Origin: Chitinophagales bacterium | Lineage (GTDB): Bacteria > Bacteroidota > Bacteroidia > Chitinophagales > JADIYW01 | Assembly: GCA_023957245.1 (NCBI GenBank) | Contig: JAMLHJ010000009.1 | Coordinates: 62,001-126,000 of the forward strand | DNA length: 64,000 nucleotides | Direction: 5' to 3' | Shown here: positions 35,541 through 45,540 of the stretch, piece after piece | Numbering within the stretch: the first letter of the stretch is position 1 | How the letters are laid out: every line of letters begins with the position of its first letter | Notes under the pieces: model-generated | Seen by the model: only the letters and a program-made list of their open reading frames with translations | Told to the model about the DNA's origin: nothing | Database searches by the model: none | Translations under genes and position numbers: made by a program

Positions 35541-38500
35541 TTATCCTACTATTTCAATTGTACTAGTGCCAGAATTCATTCTCTTCACTTGAATTTGAAC
35601 AGGTATGCGCTCTGTCATTTCTTGCACATGCGATATAACACCGACTCTTCTACCTTGTTGGTATAAATTTTCCAAAGCATCCATAGCAATGCCTAAAGTT
35701 TTGGCATCTAATGATCCAAAACCTTCATCAATGAATAAAGATTCTACTCTTATCTGCTGAGAAGATAATGAAGCCAATCCAAGAGCCAATGCCAATGAAA
35801 CCAAAAAGGATTCCCCTCCCGACAAAGAAAAGATACTTCTAATTTCTTCTCCCATATCCAAATCTTTGACTTGCAATGCTAGACTATCTTCAATACGTTC
35901 CAATAAATATCTAGGCGTTAAGGTCCTTAAATGAATATTGGAATATTGTATCAAAATATCTAATGTATATTCCTGAGCAATTTGTTTAAATTTCTTACCA
36001 TCAGAAGAACCAATTATTTCATTCAACCTAGCCCATTGTTCTGTTATTAATCGTTGCTGGTCAATCTGAATCAAAATATCTTTTTTATCTTCCTTAGCTT
36101 TCTTATCAGCATTCAATTGGTATTCTAATTGAGCTATCTCCTGACCGAGAACTTTCAACTTTCCTTCATTCACTTCTATTTGCTTGGAAACTTCATCTTC
36201 AGGCACACTCCAATCGTTAGACAATTCAAAATCCTTCCAGTTTTTCGTTGCTACTTCCAATACTTTAGAAGATGATATCTGTTTCTCCTTAAGATGTTGA
36301 AAATATAGAGTTTCTCCTTCCCACCATTCTTCCGTATAGTTCAATGTCTGAATTAAGTTTTCAATAGTGTAAGAAATATTTTTTTGGGACAACCAAAGCT
36401 CTATAGCCTTTTCTTTTTCGTTTATAGCCAATTGATTCGTTGCAAATTCCTTGCTCAATAATTTTTGTGATGAAGTCAATCCACTCATTTCACTATTGGA
36501 ATGATTTAACTTTTCGTTGCTTTCATTCAGTGTTTTTTGAGCATTATCCAACCTTCCTTTCAATTCCTTTTCAACAGTATTAGTATCATTCCCATTCAGC
36601 AACAAACCTCTCTCCTTCTTGATATTTTCAAATTCATCCAAAAACTTTTTAAAATTTTCATTGATGGTAATAATTTGTTTTTCCTTTTCACTATTACCCT
36701 TTTCATATACTGCACATTCAATTTCCAATGATTGAATATGAGTATCCATCTCTTTCTCAGCAGATTTTTTTTCTTGCCATTGAATACTAAATTGAATGAC
36801 TTTCTCTTTAAAATCATTAGGTTGGCTACTCCAACTTTGCCACCAATTTTCTTGTAAAAAATAGAAATTAAGATAGGACTGTATATCAGTCAAATGTTTA
36901 TTATGCTCCTGAATATCTTTCAGATGGGATATCCTTTTAGTATCATCTTCTTTTAACTGTACTTTGATATTATTGAGTTGCTGCTCGACTTTTTGAATAT
37001 TTTCTTTTATTTCATTCAGTTGATTTAATGTATCATCTTTCTGCTTTGATAGATTTCGGTGCTTCAAAATTTCTTCATCTAATATTTTAATATCACCATT
37101 CAATGAACTGAGTTGAGCCAACCAAAATGAAGTAATAGCTTCTTCATCTAATTGAGACAATTGGTCTTTATAAATTGAGCTGAATATTGATTTTTTGTTT
37201 GCGTCAGCAATAGCTTCCTTTTGTTCAATTATTTGTTGTCTATCCTGATTTGCCTTCAAATTACTTTCAATAATGGTACTCCATCGTTCCAATTGCAATT
37301 TACCAGTTTGAATCTCATTCTTTAATCTTTTAAAATCTGCAATCAAAGTATTTAATACTAAATTATTTTCATGTTTAGTGCCAGAATAAGGATGATCTTC
37401 ACTTCCACAAACAGGGCAAGGTTGCTTATCTACCAGTTGTGCTCTCAAATTTTCTACACTTTCAGAAGATTCGATTTTCATCCGCTCTATCACTTTTTCT
37501 GTCGCATTTAGATTTTCTTCTTGTCCTAAAATAAGGATTGACAGCTCTTGGCTTTTTGTAGAAAAATCGAGATTCTCATTTTCAGCACGAACAGATTGAG
37601 ATAATAAATCATCGATTTCTTTTTTCAAATCAATGTATTTCTTCCAATTTTCATTCAATTGATTGACTACTTCTCTTTGAATATTAAGTTCTCCAATTTT
37701 ACTGAGAGAAGCATCAATTGAATTTTTCTTCAATTCATCTTCAAAAAATATTTTTTGCTTTTCAATAATATTTTTTTGCTCATCTAAATTTTCTTTGCTT
37801 TTCAAAAAATCAGCAATTACAGATTGATGTTCAAGAATACTTTTGCTCAATTTTTCTTCAGATTGAATTAACTCATTCAGTTCATCTTTATAGCGATGTG
37901 CATCTAGCAGTTTAGATTTTATTGCTTCAATATTCAGAGCAATCTGTTCTCTAGACTTATTGGATTCAAACCATTTTTGAATAATTGAATAATCTTCCTT
38001 TGACTTTTGAAGTAATTCTTTTACACTATTTTCTTCAATCTTATCTTTTTTAAAGTTTTCTTCCAGTAACTGAATATTTTCATGCAACTTCTTATATTCT
38101 TTATATTTAGAGACAATCAGCGTATCCATTTCTTTTGCTTTTTCAATGTTAGGCTGTTCATTGTCCAAAATGTTTTTGGCTTGAAGGAGTGCATTTTTTG
38201 CTGATTCTACATGATGTTCATTGACTTCAAGAACTCCTTTCAAATCTTCTATCTGCTGTTTAATTATTTCAATATTTTCTAGGTTTTGCTTTTGCTTATT
38301 CAGCAAACCAATATATTCATTGGCTCGAACTTTAACCCCTTGAAGTAGATTCAATTCCTCATAAATATCTCCTCTTTCTTTCGATAAAAGAATTTCATTT
38401 TGAACAGTATCAAAATCTACTTTGGCATTGTTCAACTTTTCTTTTAAACTATTCAATTGCTGATAGGCTGCTCGCTTATCAATAATCCCTTTCTGATTGA

Positions 38501-39260
38501 TTGTTAATTGATTGTATTCCGAATTCAAATTTTGAATATCCGATTGAATGAACTCAATCTTTTCCTCTGTCAACAATTGAATTAGGTCACCTTGCAATTG
38601 TAGTTCTTTGAGAATGGTATTATGTTTTGAATAATTATTGAAAACCTGAATAGATATTTTAGAATAAATCTCTGTTCCAGTTAATTTTTCTAACAAAGCA
38701 GCTTTTTGTTCTTTTTCGGCTTTCAAAAATGCTGTAAATTCACCTTGAGCTAATAAAACAGACCTAGTAAATTGTTCAAAATTCAGCCCTATCAACCTTG
38801 AAATATGTTCTAAAGTTTTTTGCTTTCCGTCACTGAGGTTGATATTTGTTTCGAGATCAAACAATTGAATAGTATCAGATTGAAGTTTGCCAGTACTACT
38901 ATTTCTAGCTCTATAAACGCGCCAATTTGTTCGATATCTTCTATTGTCCACTCCTACAAACTCAACCTCTGCGTATCCTTCAGCTGCTCCATCTCTCAGA
39001 ATAGACCTGACATCAGAAAGTGACAAATCAGATCCATCCACATCTTTCAACTTAGTTCCTATTTCTTTAGCCTGATTATATCTTGGGGTTTTGGCATATA
39101 AAGCCAGACACAAAGCATCTAAAATCGTGCTTTTACCAGCTCCTGTCGGTCCAGTAATAGCAAAAACTCCTGCGCTTTGGAGTGGTTCTTTTCCAAAATC
39201 TATCTCATGAAATCCTTCTAAAGAAGCAAGATTATATATCCGTATTACTAAAATCTTCAT
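35541..39260 (-). CDS. sbcC: SbcC-type ATPase subunit of the SbcCD nuclease
   Basis: 1239 residues. Rad50/SbcC architecture: N-terminal Walker A GPTGAGKSTILDALCLALY (near residues 37-55), two very long coiled coils, and a zinc hook QPCPVCGSEDHPY near residue 615 at the turn between them. The C-terminal half-site has signature LSLSGGESFLVSLALALGL-like residues and Walker B SLFIDEGFGSLD. With SbcD it opens hairpins and processes blocked double-strand ends. The ATG lies two bases after the sbcD stop, so the two are one operon. Length is in the range of Bacteroidota SbcC proteins. Confidence 0.95.
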   Translation of the reverse strand: MKILVIRIYNLASLEGFHEIDFGKEPLQSAGVFAITGPTGAGKSTILDALCLALYAKTPRYNQAKEIGTKLKDVDGSDLSLSDVRSILRDGAAEGYAEVEFVGVDNRRYRTNWRVYRARNSSTGKLQSDTIQLFDLETNINLSDGKQKTLEHISRLIGLNFEQFTRSVLLAQGEFTAFLKAEKEQKAALLEKLTGTEIYSKISIQVFNNYSKHNTILKELQLQGDLIQLLTEEKIEFIQSDIQNLNSEYNQLTINQKGIIDKRAAYQQLNSLKEKLNNAKVDFDTVQNEILLSKERGDIYEELNLLQGVKVRANEYIGLLNKQKQNLENIEIIKQQIEDLKGVLEVNEHHVESAKNALLQAKNILDNEQPNIEKAKEMDTLIVSKYKEYKKLHENIQLLEENFKKDKIEENSVKELLQKSKEDYSIIQKWFESNKSREQIALNIEAIKSKLLDAHRYKDELNELIQSEEKLSKSILEHQSVIADFLKSKENLDEQKNIIEKQKIFFEDELKKNSIDASLSKIGELNIQREVVNQLNENWKKYIDLKKEIDDLLSQSVRAENENLDFSTKSQELSILILGQEENLNATEKVIERMKIESSESVENLRAQLVDKQPCPVCGSEDHPYSGTKHENNLVLNTLIADFKRLKNEIQTGKLQLERWSTIIESNLKANQDRQQIIEQKEAIADANKKSIFSSIYKDQLSQLDEEAITSFWLAQLSSLNGDIKILDEEILKHRNLSKQKDDTLNQLNEIKENIQKVEQQLNNIKVQLKEDDTKRISHLKDIQEHNKHLTDIQSYLNFYFLQENWWQSWSSQPNDFKEKVIQFSIQWQEKKSAEKEMDTHIQSLEIECAVYEKGNSEKEKQIITINENFKKFLDEFENIKKERGLLLNGNDTNTVEKELKGRLDNAQKTLNESNEKLNHSNSEMSGLTSSQKLLSKEFATNQLAINEKEKAIELWLSQKNISYTIENLIQTLNYTEEWWEGETLYFQHLKEKQISSSKVLEVATKNWKDFELSNDWSVPEDEVSKQIEVNEGKLKVLGQEIAQLEYQLNADKKAKEDKKDILIQIDQQRLITEQWARLNEIIGSSDGKKFKQIAQEYTLDILIQYSNIHLRTLTPRYLLERIEDSLALQVKDLDMGEEIRSIFSLSGGESFLVSLALALGLASLSSQQIRVESLFIDEGFGSLDAKTLGIAMDALENLYQQGRRVGVISHVQEMTERIPVQIQVKRMNSGTSTIEIVG

Positions 39261-39262
39261 AC

Positions 39263-40504
39263 TTAATCTATATTTTGAGCTTCTTCATAGGCTTGGACAA
39301 ATAAATCATTCAATTCTTTGGACGGAGCAGTATTAAATTTTCTCACAAAGATTCTTTCAAAAACATCATTGGGATTCAGCTGCTCTAGCTCTTTCAATTC
39401 TTCAAATATTAGTTCATTATTGTTATCACTATTTGACTTAGTAATACTAATCTTGGCTAATTTGACATGCTTGCCTTTCAATACATTTTCTATGCTGAAT
39501 CGCAGTGTTGGTTCTGGTTGTGTCAAAAGCACTTTCACTTCCAAATAAGGTGCAGCAGTGTCTGGTCGAGTATCTTCCAATTGAGATAATCTATTCAATA
39601 CTTCATCCAATGGGATAGGCTTTTGTGGAACTTGAATCATCATAGTATGTATCGGAACAAACACATCTTCAATATTTTGAACTTTTCTACCATTTAGCTC
39701 GAAAGTAAGCACTCTATGTCGGTAATTTATCTCCGAAAAAGACATTGGTATTGGACTACCTGAGTACCTAATATGCTCCTTCCCTCCTATTCTCTGCGAT
39801 TTATGTATATGACCTAATGCTACATATTGGACATCTGGATGAAATGAAGAAGTTTTAATATTTTCAGCACCGCCCATAATTTGTCTTTCAACATTATTTT
39901 CATCTTCTCCTACTTCTGCATTCAAAGCATGGAGATGTCCCATTGCTACTACTGGAATATTTGTATCCAAATAGTCTAAATAATATTGATATGCAGACAA
40001 ATACATTTTCTCAACTCCTTCACTATAAGAAATAGAAACTCCATCATTATTAAGGAAATCACCCATTCTCAAAAATGGAATTGCTAGGCAATACGCTTTC
40101 AGTTGATTGTTTTCATCTTTAATAGGAACCCAAAACTGCTCTAGTGGAATTTCACCATTTTCATCTCTACTGACAACTCCAATTATCCGTATTCTATTCT
40201 CATCTAGTAAAGGTTGAGGAGATTCCAATCGGATAGCTGAATCATGATTTCCTGCTATCACAATTATCTGCAATTGTCTTCTTAATTCACAAGCATCACT
40301 CAAAAATTGATACCAAGCTCTTACACTTCTAATATTGGGATGGGCATGATCAAAGACATCACCGCTAATCAATAAGACATCTATTTCATGTTGAACAATT
40401 ATTTGTTTCAACCAATTTAGAAAAACATCATGCTCTTCAAATCTTTCGTAATTCTGAAACATTTGCCCTAAGTGCCAATCAGCAGTGTGAAGAAATTTTA
40501 GCAT
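39263..40504 (-). CDS. sbcD: SbcD nuclease subunit
   Basis: 413 residues, an Mre11-type metallophosphoesterase nuclease. Metal-binding motifs: ADWHLGQ (7-13), ISGDVFDHA, AGNHDSAIRLE, GHLHA and LGHIHKSQ, in the standard order. The C-terminal region (from about 280) is the capping/SbcC-binding part. It is the first gene of the sbcDC pair and its substrate DNA is as described for sbcC. No nearby regulatory box is evident. Confidence 0.95.
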   Translation of the reverse strand: MLKFLHTADWHLGQMFQNYERFEEHDVFLNWLKQIIVQHEIDVLLISGDVFDHAHPNIRSVRAWYQFLSDACELRRQLQIIVIAGNHDSAIRLESPQPLLDENRIRIIGVVSRDENGEIPLEQFWVPIKDENNQLKAYCLAIPFLRMGDFLNNDGVSISYSEGVEKMYLSAYQYYLDYLDTNIPVVAMGHLHALNAEVGEDENNVERQIMGGAENIKTSSFHPDVQYVALGHIHKSQRIGGKEHIRYSGSPIPMSFSEINYRHRVLTFELNGRKVQNIEDVFVPIHTMMIQVPQKPIPLDEVLNRLSQLEDTRPDTAAPYLEVKVLLTQPEPTLRFSIENVLKGKHVKLAKISITKSNSDNNNELIFEELKELEQLNPNDVFERIFVRKFNTAPSKELNDLFVQAYEEAQNID

Positions 40505-40599
40505 AAAAAATCCAATTTTAAAAAATGAATATCTATTACCACATTTGCATGCAGTAAATCTCTATCAATTCAAAGAAAGAAGATAAAAGACCTCTTCAA

Positions 40600-43500
40600 T
40601 TATCTCTCCAAATGTATATAACCATTCTGCTGGATAAGAGATTGGTCATGTGCACTCAATCCTTCTAAGATATAGAAGTAAACTCCTTCAGGCACATCTT
40701 TGTCCTTATAAGTTCCTCTCCAATCTTCTGAAGAACTTTCTGATTCAAATACAATATCTCCCCAACGATTGATAATTTTAATACGATATTCAGATAAACA
40801 TTCAGTTCCTTTCAATTTCCATTTATCATGCTGACCATCACCATTGGGTGTAAAATAATTGGCACCAGATATTTGACATGCATTAACACTAACGGCAATA
40901 CTCACTTTTTGAGAACAACCATTGATTCCACTACCCGTAACTGTATATATAGTACTGACTGTCGGCCTCACCACAATTGAAGGACTTGTCTCTCCAGTAC
41001 TCCATGCATAAGTATATGCTCCACTAGCAAATAATGTCACAGCACTTCCAGGGTTGACAGTCGTATCTGCACTATAGGTCATCTCCATAGCAGGCAATAC
41101 TAATATCGTATCTACTACCAAACTATCACATCCTTGACTACTAGTAAATTGCTGAACAAAGATTGTATCCTTTGTTATTGGGACATTGAGATATTCGGAA
41201 CCATAACAAATTTCTAAATAGCGTTCTGTAATCTTCTGACTGACCGCTTTAAGCTGCAAATGAACAATACTATCACAACCGTAATAAGATTTTAAATTCA
41301 GATGCAATAATGTATCTCTTTCTATTAATACATTATAAACTGTACTACCAATACATGCATTTTGCTGCACATTCAAATTATATTTTGGATAAAACTTCAA
41401 TCTATATTCAATCGTACTATCACAACCATATTGATTGGAAAATTTGGTAACAAATATTGTATCTCTAGAATAATTTACATTGCCAACTTTTATAGTTTTA
41501 CCTTCACAACTATTCAATTCTTTTACTTCATAACTACTTTCAATTAAGCTGACATTCAGTGTCACGATACTATCACAAGCATAGATGCTTTGATATTTAT
41601 TAGTAAACTGACCACCAGATTTTATGATTTTATTGCCAAAAATGATACTATCTCCTTGACATAAATTTCTATCAAATGAGTGTTGAAAAACTGGGCGTAT
41701 AGTTACTTTGGTTGTCACCACGCTATCACAACCTCCAGAGCTGACTAATGTATCTATATAAGTACCAGTTGTTTTATACACATTGCCACCAATAACTATA
41801 CTATCACCTTGACATACATTGACTGATTGGCTAAAGGTAATAACATCTTGAACCATCAATCTCAACTTTATTATACTGTCACATCCAAAAACCGAGTGGA
41901 GCGTATCCGTATAAAGACCTTGTTGACTATATGTATTCGAACCGATAGTGATACTCTGACCGGTACAGATTGTTCTTGTAATTTGTTCAGAAGTAGGGTT
42001 TTGAATAGTCAAATGAGTAGTGATGATACTATCGCACAAACTAACATTCAACAAGGTATCGTAATAGGTTCCAGTAACTGAATATAAATGTGTTCCTACT
42101 TGATACTTTTGACCTTTACACAATGTCGGACGCAGCGTAGTATAAGATTTTAATGCTACTTTCAAATTCAGATTCACAATACTATCACAACCATTTTGAG
42201 CTTTGAGTATAACTGTATAAATTCCTGCCGAAGTATAAACAGAATCTCCCACTGCAAAAGATTTTCCCTCACATATAGTTGCATTTACAGATTGAGTAAT
42301 TTTATTTAATACCGTCAAATTCAATTTAACAATACTATCACAACCAAGAGTACTTTTCAATGTATCAATATAGTTCCCTGACACTGAATACGAATGAGTA
42401 CCAACCATATAAGATTGCCCATTACAAATCGTGGCAGCAATCTCTTTCTGAGTAGGTGCAAAAAATGTAATTATCAAGGTTACAATACTATCACAACCTA
42501 TTTGACTGACAAGCGTATCTTTATACACACCATTCTGTTGTATATCATTACCATTCCAATGATACACATCGCCTTGACAGAGATTGATTCTCTTAGTGAC
42601 GTTATAAGCATTTGTTACTGTCAGATGAGTAGTTACAATACTATCACAATTGGATTGAGAACGGAGTGTATCAATATATGTTCCACTTACTGAATAAAAA
42701 TTATTCCCAACCTGGAAAGAAGAACCTGCACAAATAATTGGGTCTAATATTGTTCTTTCTCGTGGCAATACTGTCAAATTGGTGATTACTATACTATCAC
42801 AACCTTTAGACGAAATCAAAGAATCTGTATAATTGCCCGTAACTGTATAGGTATGTGTACCCACTTTGACCTTTTCACCTTCACAGATAATAGGATTCAA
42901 TCGAGTAGTAACGGGATTAATCACTTTTAAATTCAGAGTGACTATGCTATCACAACCTAATGTATTCTCATAAGTATGTGAATATACTCCAGATGTTGTG
43001 TAAGTCTGACCTGCAAAAACATAAGATTGACCTTTACAGATAGACTTATAAATACTGAGAGTGTCTAATTTTAACACATTCAATTGTAAATGAATAATAC
43101 TATCACAACCATTACTAGTGGCTACCAAAGTATCAGAATACGACCCAGTTGAAGTATAAGTATGATTGCCAACAGTATATGAATTGCCATGACATACAGT
43201 TACATTGATATTTCGTTCTTGAGAATTGATAACAGATAATTTTAATACCAATATACTATCACAGCCCAAATGTGAATTCAAGGTATCACGATATGTACCT
43301 GCTTGTGTGTATAAATTTCCATTCCATGAATAAGATTTCCCTTTACAAATAGAAGCGACAGTTTCATTAATTACAGGCTGAATAACAGTCAATTGCGTAT
43401 AAACAATACTATCACAACCTAAGTTGTTTTTCAAAGTATCCACATAATTTCCCGAAACCGTATAGGTGTGATTACCGACTTTAATTGATTCCCCTTTACA

Positions 43501-43923
43501 TATTACAGGGCTCTTACTTGATGAAAGTTGAGGAAGTACTGTTAGTTGTAGATATACCAAACTATCACAATCATTTAATGTACTCAGATGCAGTTCATAA
43601 AGTCCACTTTCATTAAAAGTATCACCTCCAGCATGATAAGATTCCCCATAACATATAGTAACAGCTTTCTGTATAAGATAGGAAGGGTTGACAGTCAGAT
43701 TCAATGCAACAATACTATCATATCCAGCAGTATTGACTAAGGTATCCATATAAACACCAGTTGCGACTAATTCCTTTTCATTAAAATTATATTTTTCACC
43801 TTGGCAGATAGTAGCATCTAATTGTGTAAAAGATTCCTCTGCTCCCAAAAGTGAAGTGCAAAATAACATAGCACATACCATTACAATCATAGAGTACAGC
43901 TTGGAATATTGAGTATTGAACAT
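40600..43923 (-). CDS. T9SS type B protein with 18 CDSI-type repeats
   Basis: 1107 residues. A signal peptide is followed by 18 tandem units of about 51 residues, each with the pattern I-C-x-G-x-S/K-x-x-[VI]-G ... Y-x-x-x-G-x-Y-x-D-T-L ... G-C-D-S-I-V-x-L-x-L-x-V. Each unit has two cysteines, which suggests one disulfide per unit. After the repeats comes a PKD/Ig-like segment (YAWSTGETSPSIVVRPT) and then a type B (CHU_C, gliding-motility-associated) sorting domain beginning ANYFTPNGDGQHDKWKLKG and containing IINRWGDIVFES and PEGVYFYILEG. The protein is probably displayed on the cell surface as an extended stalk. No enzymatic domain is visible. It sits alone between sbcD and the flippase gene. 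Confidence 0.9.
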   Translation of the reverse strand: MFNTQYSKLYSMIVMVCAMLFCTSLLGAEESFTQLDATICQGEKYNFNEKELVATGVYMDTLVNTAGYDSIVALNLTVNPSYLIQKAVTICYGESYHAGGDTFNESGLYELHLSTLNDCDSLVYLQLTVLPQLSSSKSPVICKGESIKVGNHTYTVSGNYVDTLKNNLGCDSIVYTQLTVIQPVINETVASICKGKSYSWNGNLYTQAGTYRDTLNSHLGCDSILVLKLSVINSQERNINVTVCHGNSYTVGNHTYTSTGSYSDTLVATSNGCDSIIHLQLNVLKLDTLSIYKSICKGQSYVFAGQTYTTSGVYSHTYENTLGCDSIVTLNLKVINPVTTRLNPIICEGEKVKVGTHTYTVTGNYTDSLISSKGCDSIVITNLTVLPRERTILDPIICAGSSFQVGNNFYSVSGTYIDTLRSQSNCDSIVTTHLTVTNAYNVTKRINLCQGDVYHWNGNDIQQNGVYKDTLVSQIGCDSIVTLIITFFAPTQKEIAATICNGQSYMVGTHSYSVSGNYIDTLKSTLGCDSIVKLNLTVLNKITQSVNATICEGKSFAVGDSVYTSAGIYTVILKAQNGCDSIVNLNLKVALKSYTTLRPTLCKGQKYQVGTHLYSVTGTYYDTLLNVSLCDSIITTHLTIQNPTSEQITRTICTGQSITIGSNTYSQQGLYTDTLHSVFGCDSIIKLRLMVQDVITFSQSVNVCQGDSIVIGGNVYKTTGTYIDTLVSSGGCDSVVTTKVTIRPVFQHSFDRNLCQGDSIIFGNKIIKSGGQFTNKYQSIYACDSIVTLNVSLIESSYEVKELNSCEGKTIKVGNVNYSRDTIFVTKFSNQYGCDSTIEYRLKFYPKYNLNVQQNACIGSTVYNVLIERDTLLHLNLKSYYGCDSIVHLQLKAVSQKITERYLEICYGSEYLNVPITKDTIFVQQFTSSQGCDSLVVDTILVLPAMEMTYSADTTVNPGSAVTLFASGAYTYAWSTGETSPSIVVRPTVSTIYTVTGSGINGCSQKVSIAVSVNACQISGANYFTPNGDGQHDKWKLKGTECLSEYRIKIINRWGDIVFESESSSEDWRGTYKDKDVPEGVYFYILEGLSAHDQSLIQQNGYIHLER

Positions 43924-44027
43924 ATCTATTGTAAATGCTTAAACGCATAAAATTACAAAACATCTGAACTCTAAGAATAATATTGAGAGATATTTACTCA
44001 ATATCTTTCAAAGATATTCTTGATACA

Positions 44028-45518
44028 CTACAATCTCAACCATTGAGGGAAGTGAAAACGTGTAAGATTGTCATTGACAAGCTCAATCAAATCTTTAGAT
44101 ATCTGCGTGGATTTTAAGAAGAAATACAAAGCTATTGAGCCTATAATCCCTTTTAAAATAATAGAAAAAATAGGATGAAAAATTTCTGGAATGAAAAATA
44201 AGCATACACCTAAAAAGATATAAAACAGAATGACTTTCAGAATATTCCTATCATAAACGATATGATTGAAAAGCCTTTTAAAAACTAAGAACTTTATTAT
44301 TACAATCGTTATCGAACATATCAAAGTAGCAAGTGCAGCACCTGGCAAACCATATTTGGGGATAAGAAAATAATTTAAACTAACAGCTAAAACCATCAAT
44401 ATGACTATAAAAACCAAATTGACTATATAAAAACGTGATGCTAAAATAATCTCATCATTGCTTCCTGCCAGCATTTCTATCAATTTGGACAAACCAAGAA
44501 ATAATACTACAGCAGTACCACCAATATATAAGTGACCATTGGGAATAACAGCATATATGGAATGGATATTGCTTGCTAAAATCACAAAAATAAACCCACT
44601 GATTATCATCAAGTTGAGAATAGTTTTATAATGAATCTGAAACACTTTATCCATTTCATGATTTTTCATAAATGACCTGATGATAGGTGCCGATGAAGAC
44701 AAGATAACCCTTTTGGGGATTTCAATAATCGTAGCCATAAACAACGCAATCGTATATACTCCTACCCCTTTCAATCCATCCATAGAACCCAACATAATCA
44801 TATCTATGCGTATAGCTATCACTGATGCCAAACCAGAAAGGATGGTCAATGCACCAAACTTTGAAATGTTTTTTTTCTGTTGAAGACTAAAAATTGGCCA
44901 TCTAAATTTGAAATCAAATAAATGATTCCATCTTAGATACACCAAAATCAAAAAGCCTATTATTGCATATATAGTATAATACAAATAGACATAAAAATTA
45001 AAAGAAAACAAATGCATAGCATAAGCTCCTAACAAAACAAATACTCCAACCCTTATCAGTACTTCTTTGAAGAAAACCGTCACATGATATTTGCCATGAA
45101 TGATTGCAAAATATTCTATTAAAGTAGCCCAGCTAAATAAAACTGACACAACGTAAATCCACCAATAATAAGGCAAAATGAGTGGAGAATTTTCTTGATA
45201 ATAATGAACAAAAACGGGTTTAAACAATGCAAATAGCAGTAAAAAAAGCATTGCACCAACAAGAGCTAGAATGAATGAAAAATTAAAAATCTCTTGTTTA
45301 TCTTTAACATGAGTGAAATATCTATTCATAATATGCAATGCACTCAAATCTAATACTGGATATACTAGCGTTATCACAGAAAAAATGAGATTAATCAACC
45401 CTATTTGCTCTGGCAATAAAATATAGGGCATTATGATCATGACATTCAAAAATCCTAGTAATATCCCAAAATAATTGGCGACCAAGCCCAGACTGCTTTG
45501 CTTTACTATAGAACTCAT
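44028..45518 (-). CDS. Wzx-type polysaccharide/lipid flippase
   Basis: 496 residues, with about a dozen or more hydrophobic helices spread over the whole length and short loops, the layout of the MOP-superfamily polysaccharide transporters (Wzx, RfbX). The N terminus SSLGLVANYFGILLGFLNVMIIMPYIL and the segment GLPGAALATLICSITIVIIKF are characteristic. These proteins flip undecaprenyl-linked sugars across the inner membrane. It lies 22 bases downstream of the MATE gene on the same strand and is probably co-transcribed with it. Its glycan partner genes are not in this part of the window. Confidence 0.85.
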   Translation of the reverse strand: MSSIVKQSSLGLVANYFGILLGFLNVMIIMPYILLPEQIGLINLIFSVITLVYPVLDLSALHIMNRYFTHVKDKQEIFNFSFILALVGAMLFLLLFALFKPVFVHYYQENSPLILPYYWWIYVVSVLFSWATLIEYFAIIHGKYHVTVFFKEVLIRVGVFVLLGAYAMHLFSFNFYVYLYYTIYAIIGFLILVYLRWNHLFDFKFRWPIFSLQQKKNISKFGALTILSGLASVIAIRIDMIMLGSMDGLKGVGVYTIALFMATIIEIPKRVILSSSAPIIRSFMKNHEMDKVFQIHYKTILNLMIISGFIFVILASNIHSIYAVIPNGHLYIGGTAVVLFLGLSKLIEMLAGSNDEIILASRFYIVNLVFIVILMVLAVSLNYFLIPKYGLPGAALATLICSITIVIIKFLVFKRLFNHIVYDRNILKVILFYIFLGVCLFFIPEIFHPIFSIILKGIIGSIALYFFLKSTQISKDLIELVNDNLTRFHFPQWLRL

Positions 45519-45540
45519 TAAATGTAAATATAAGAGAATA

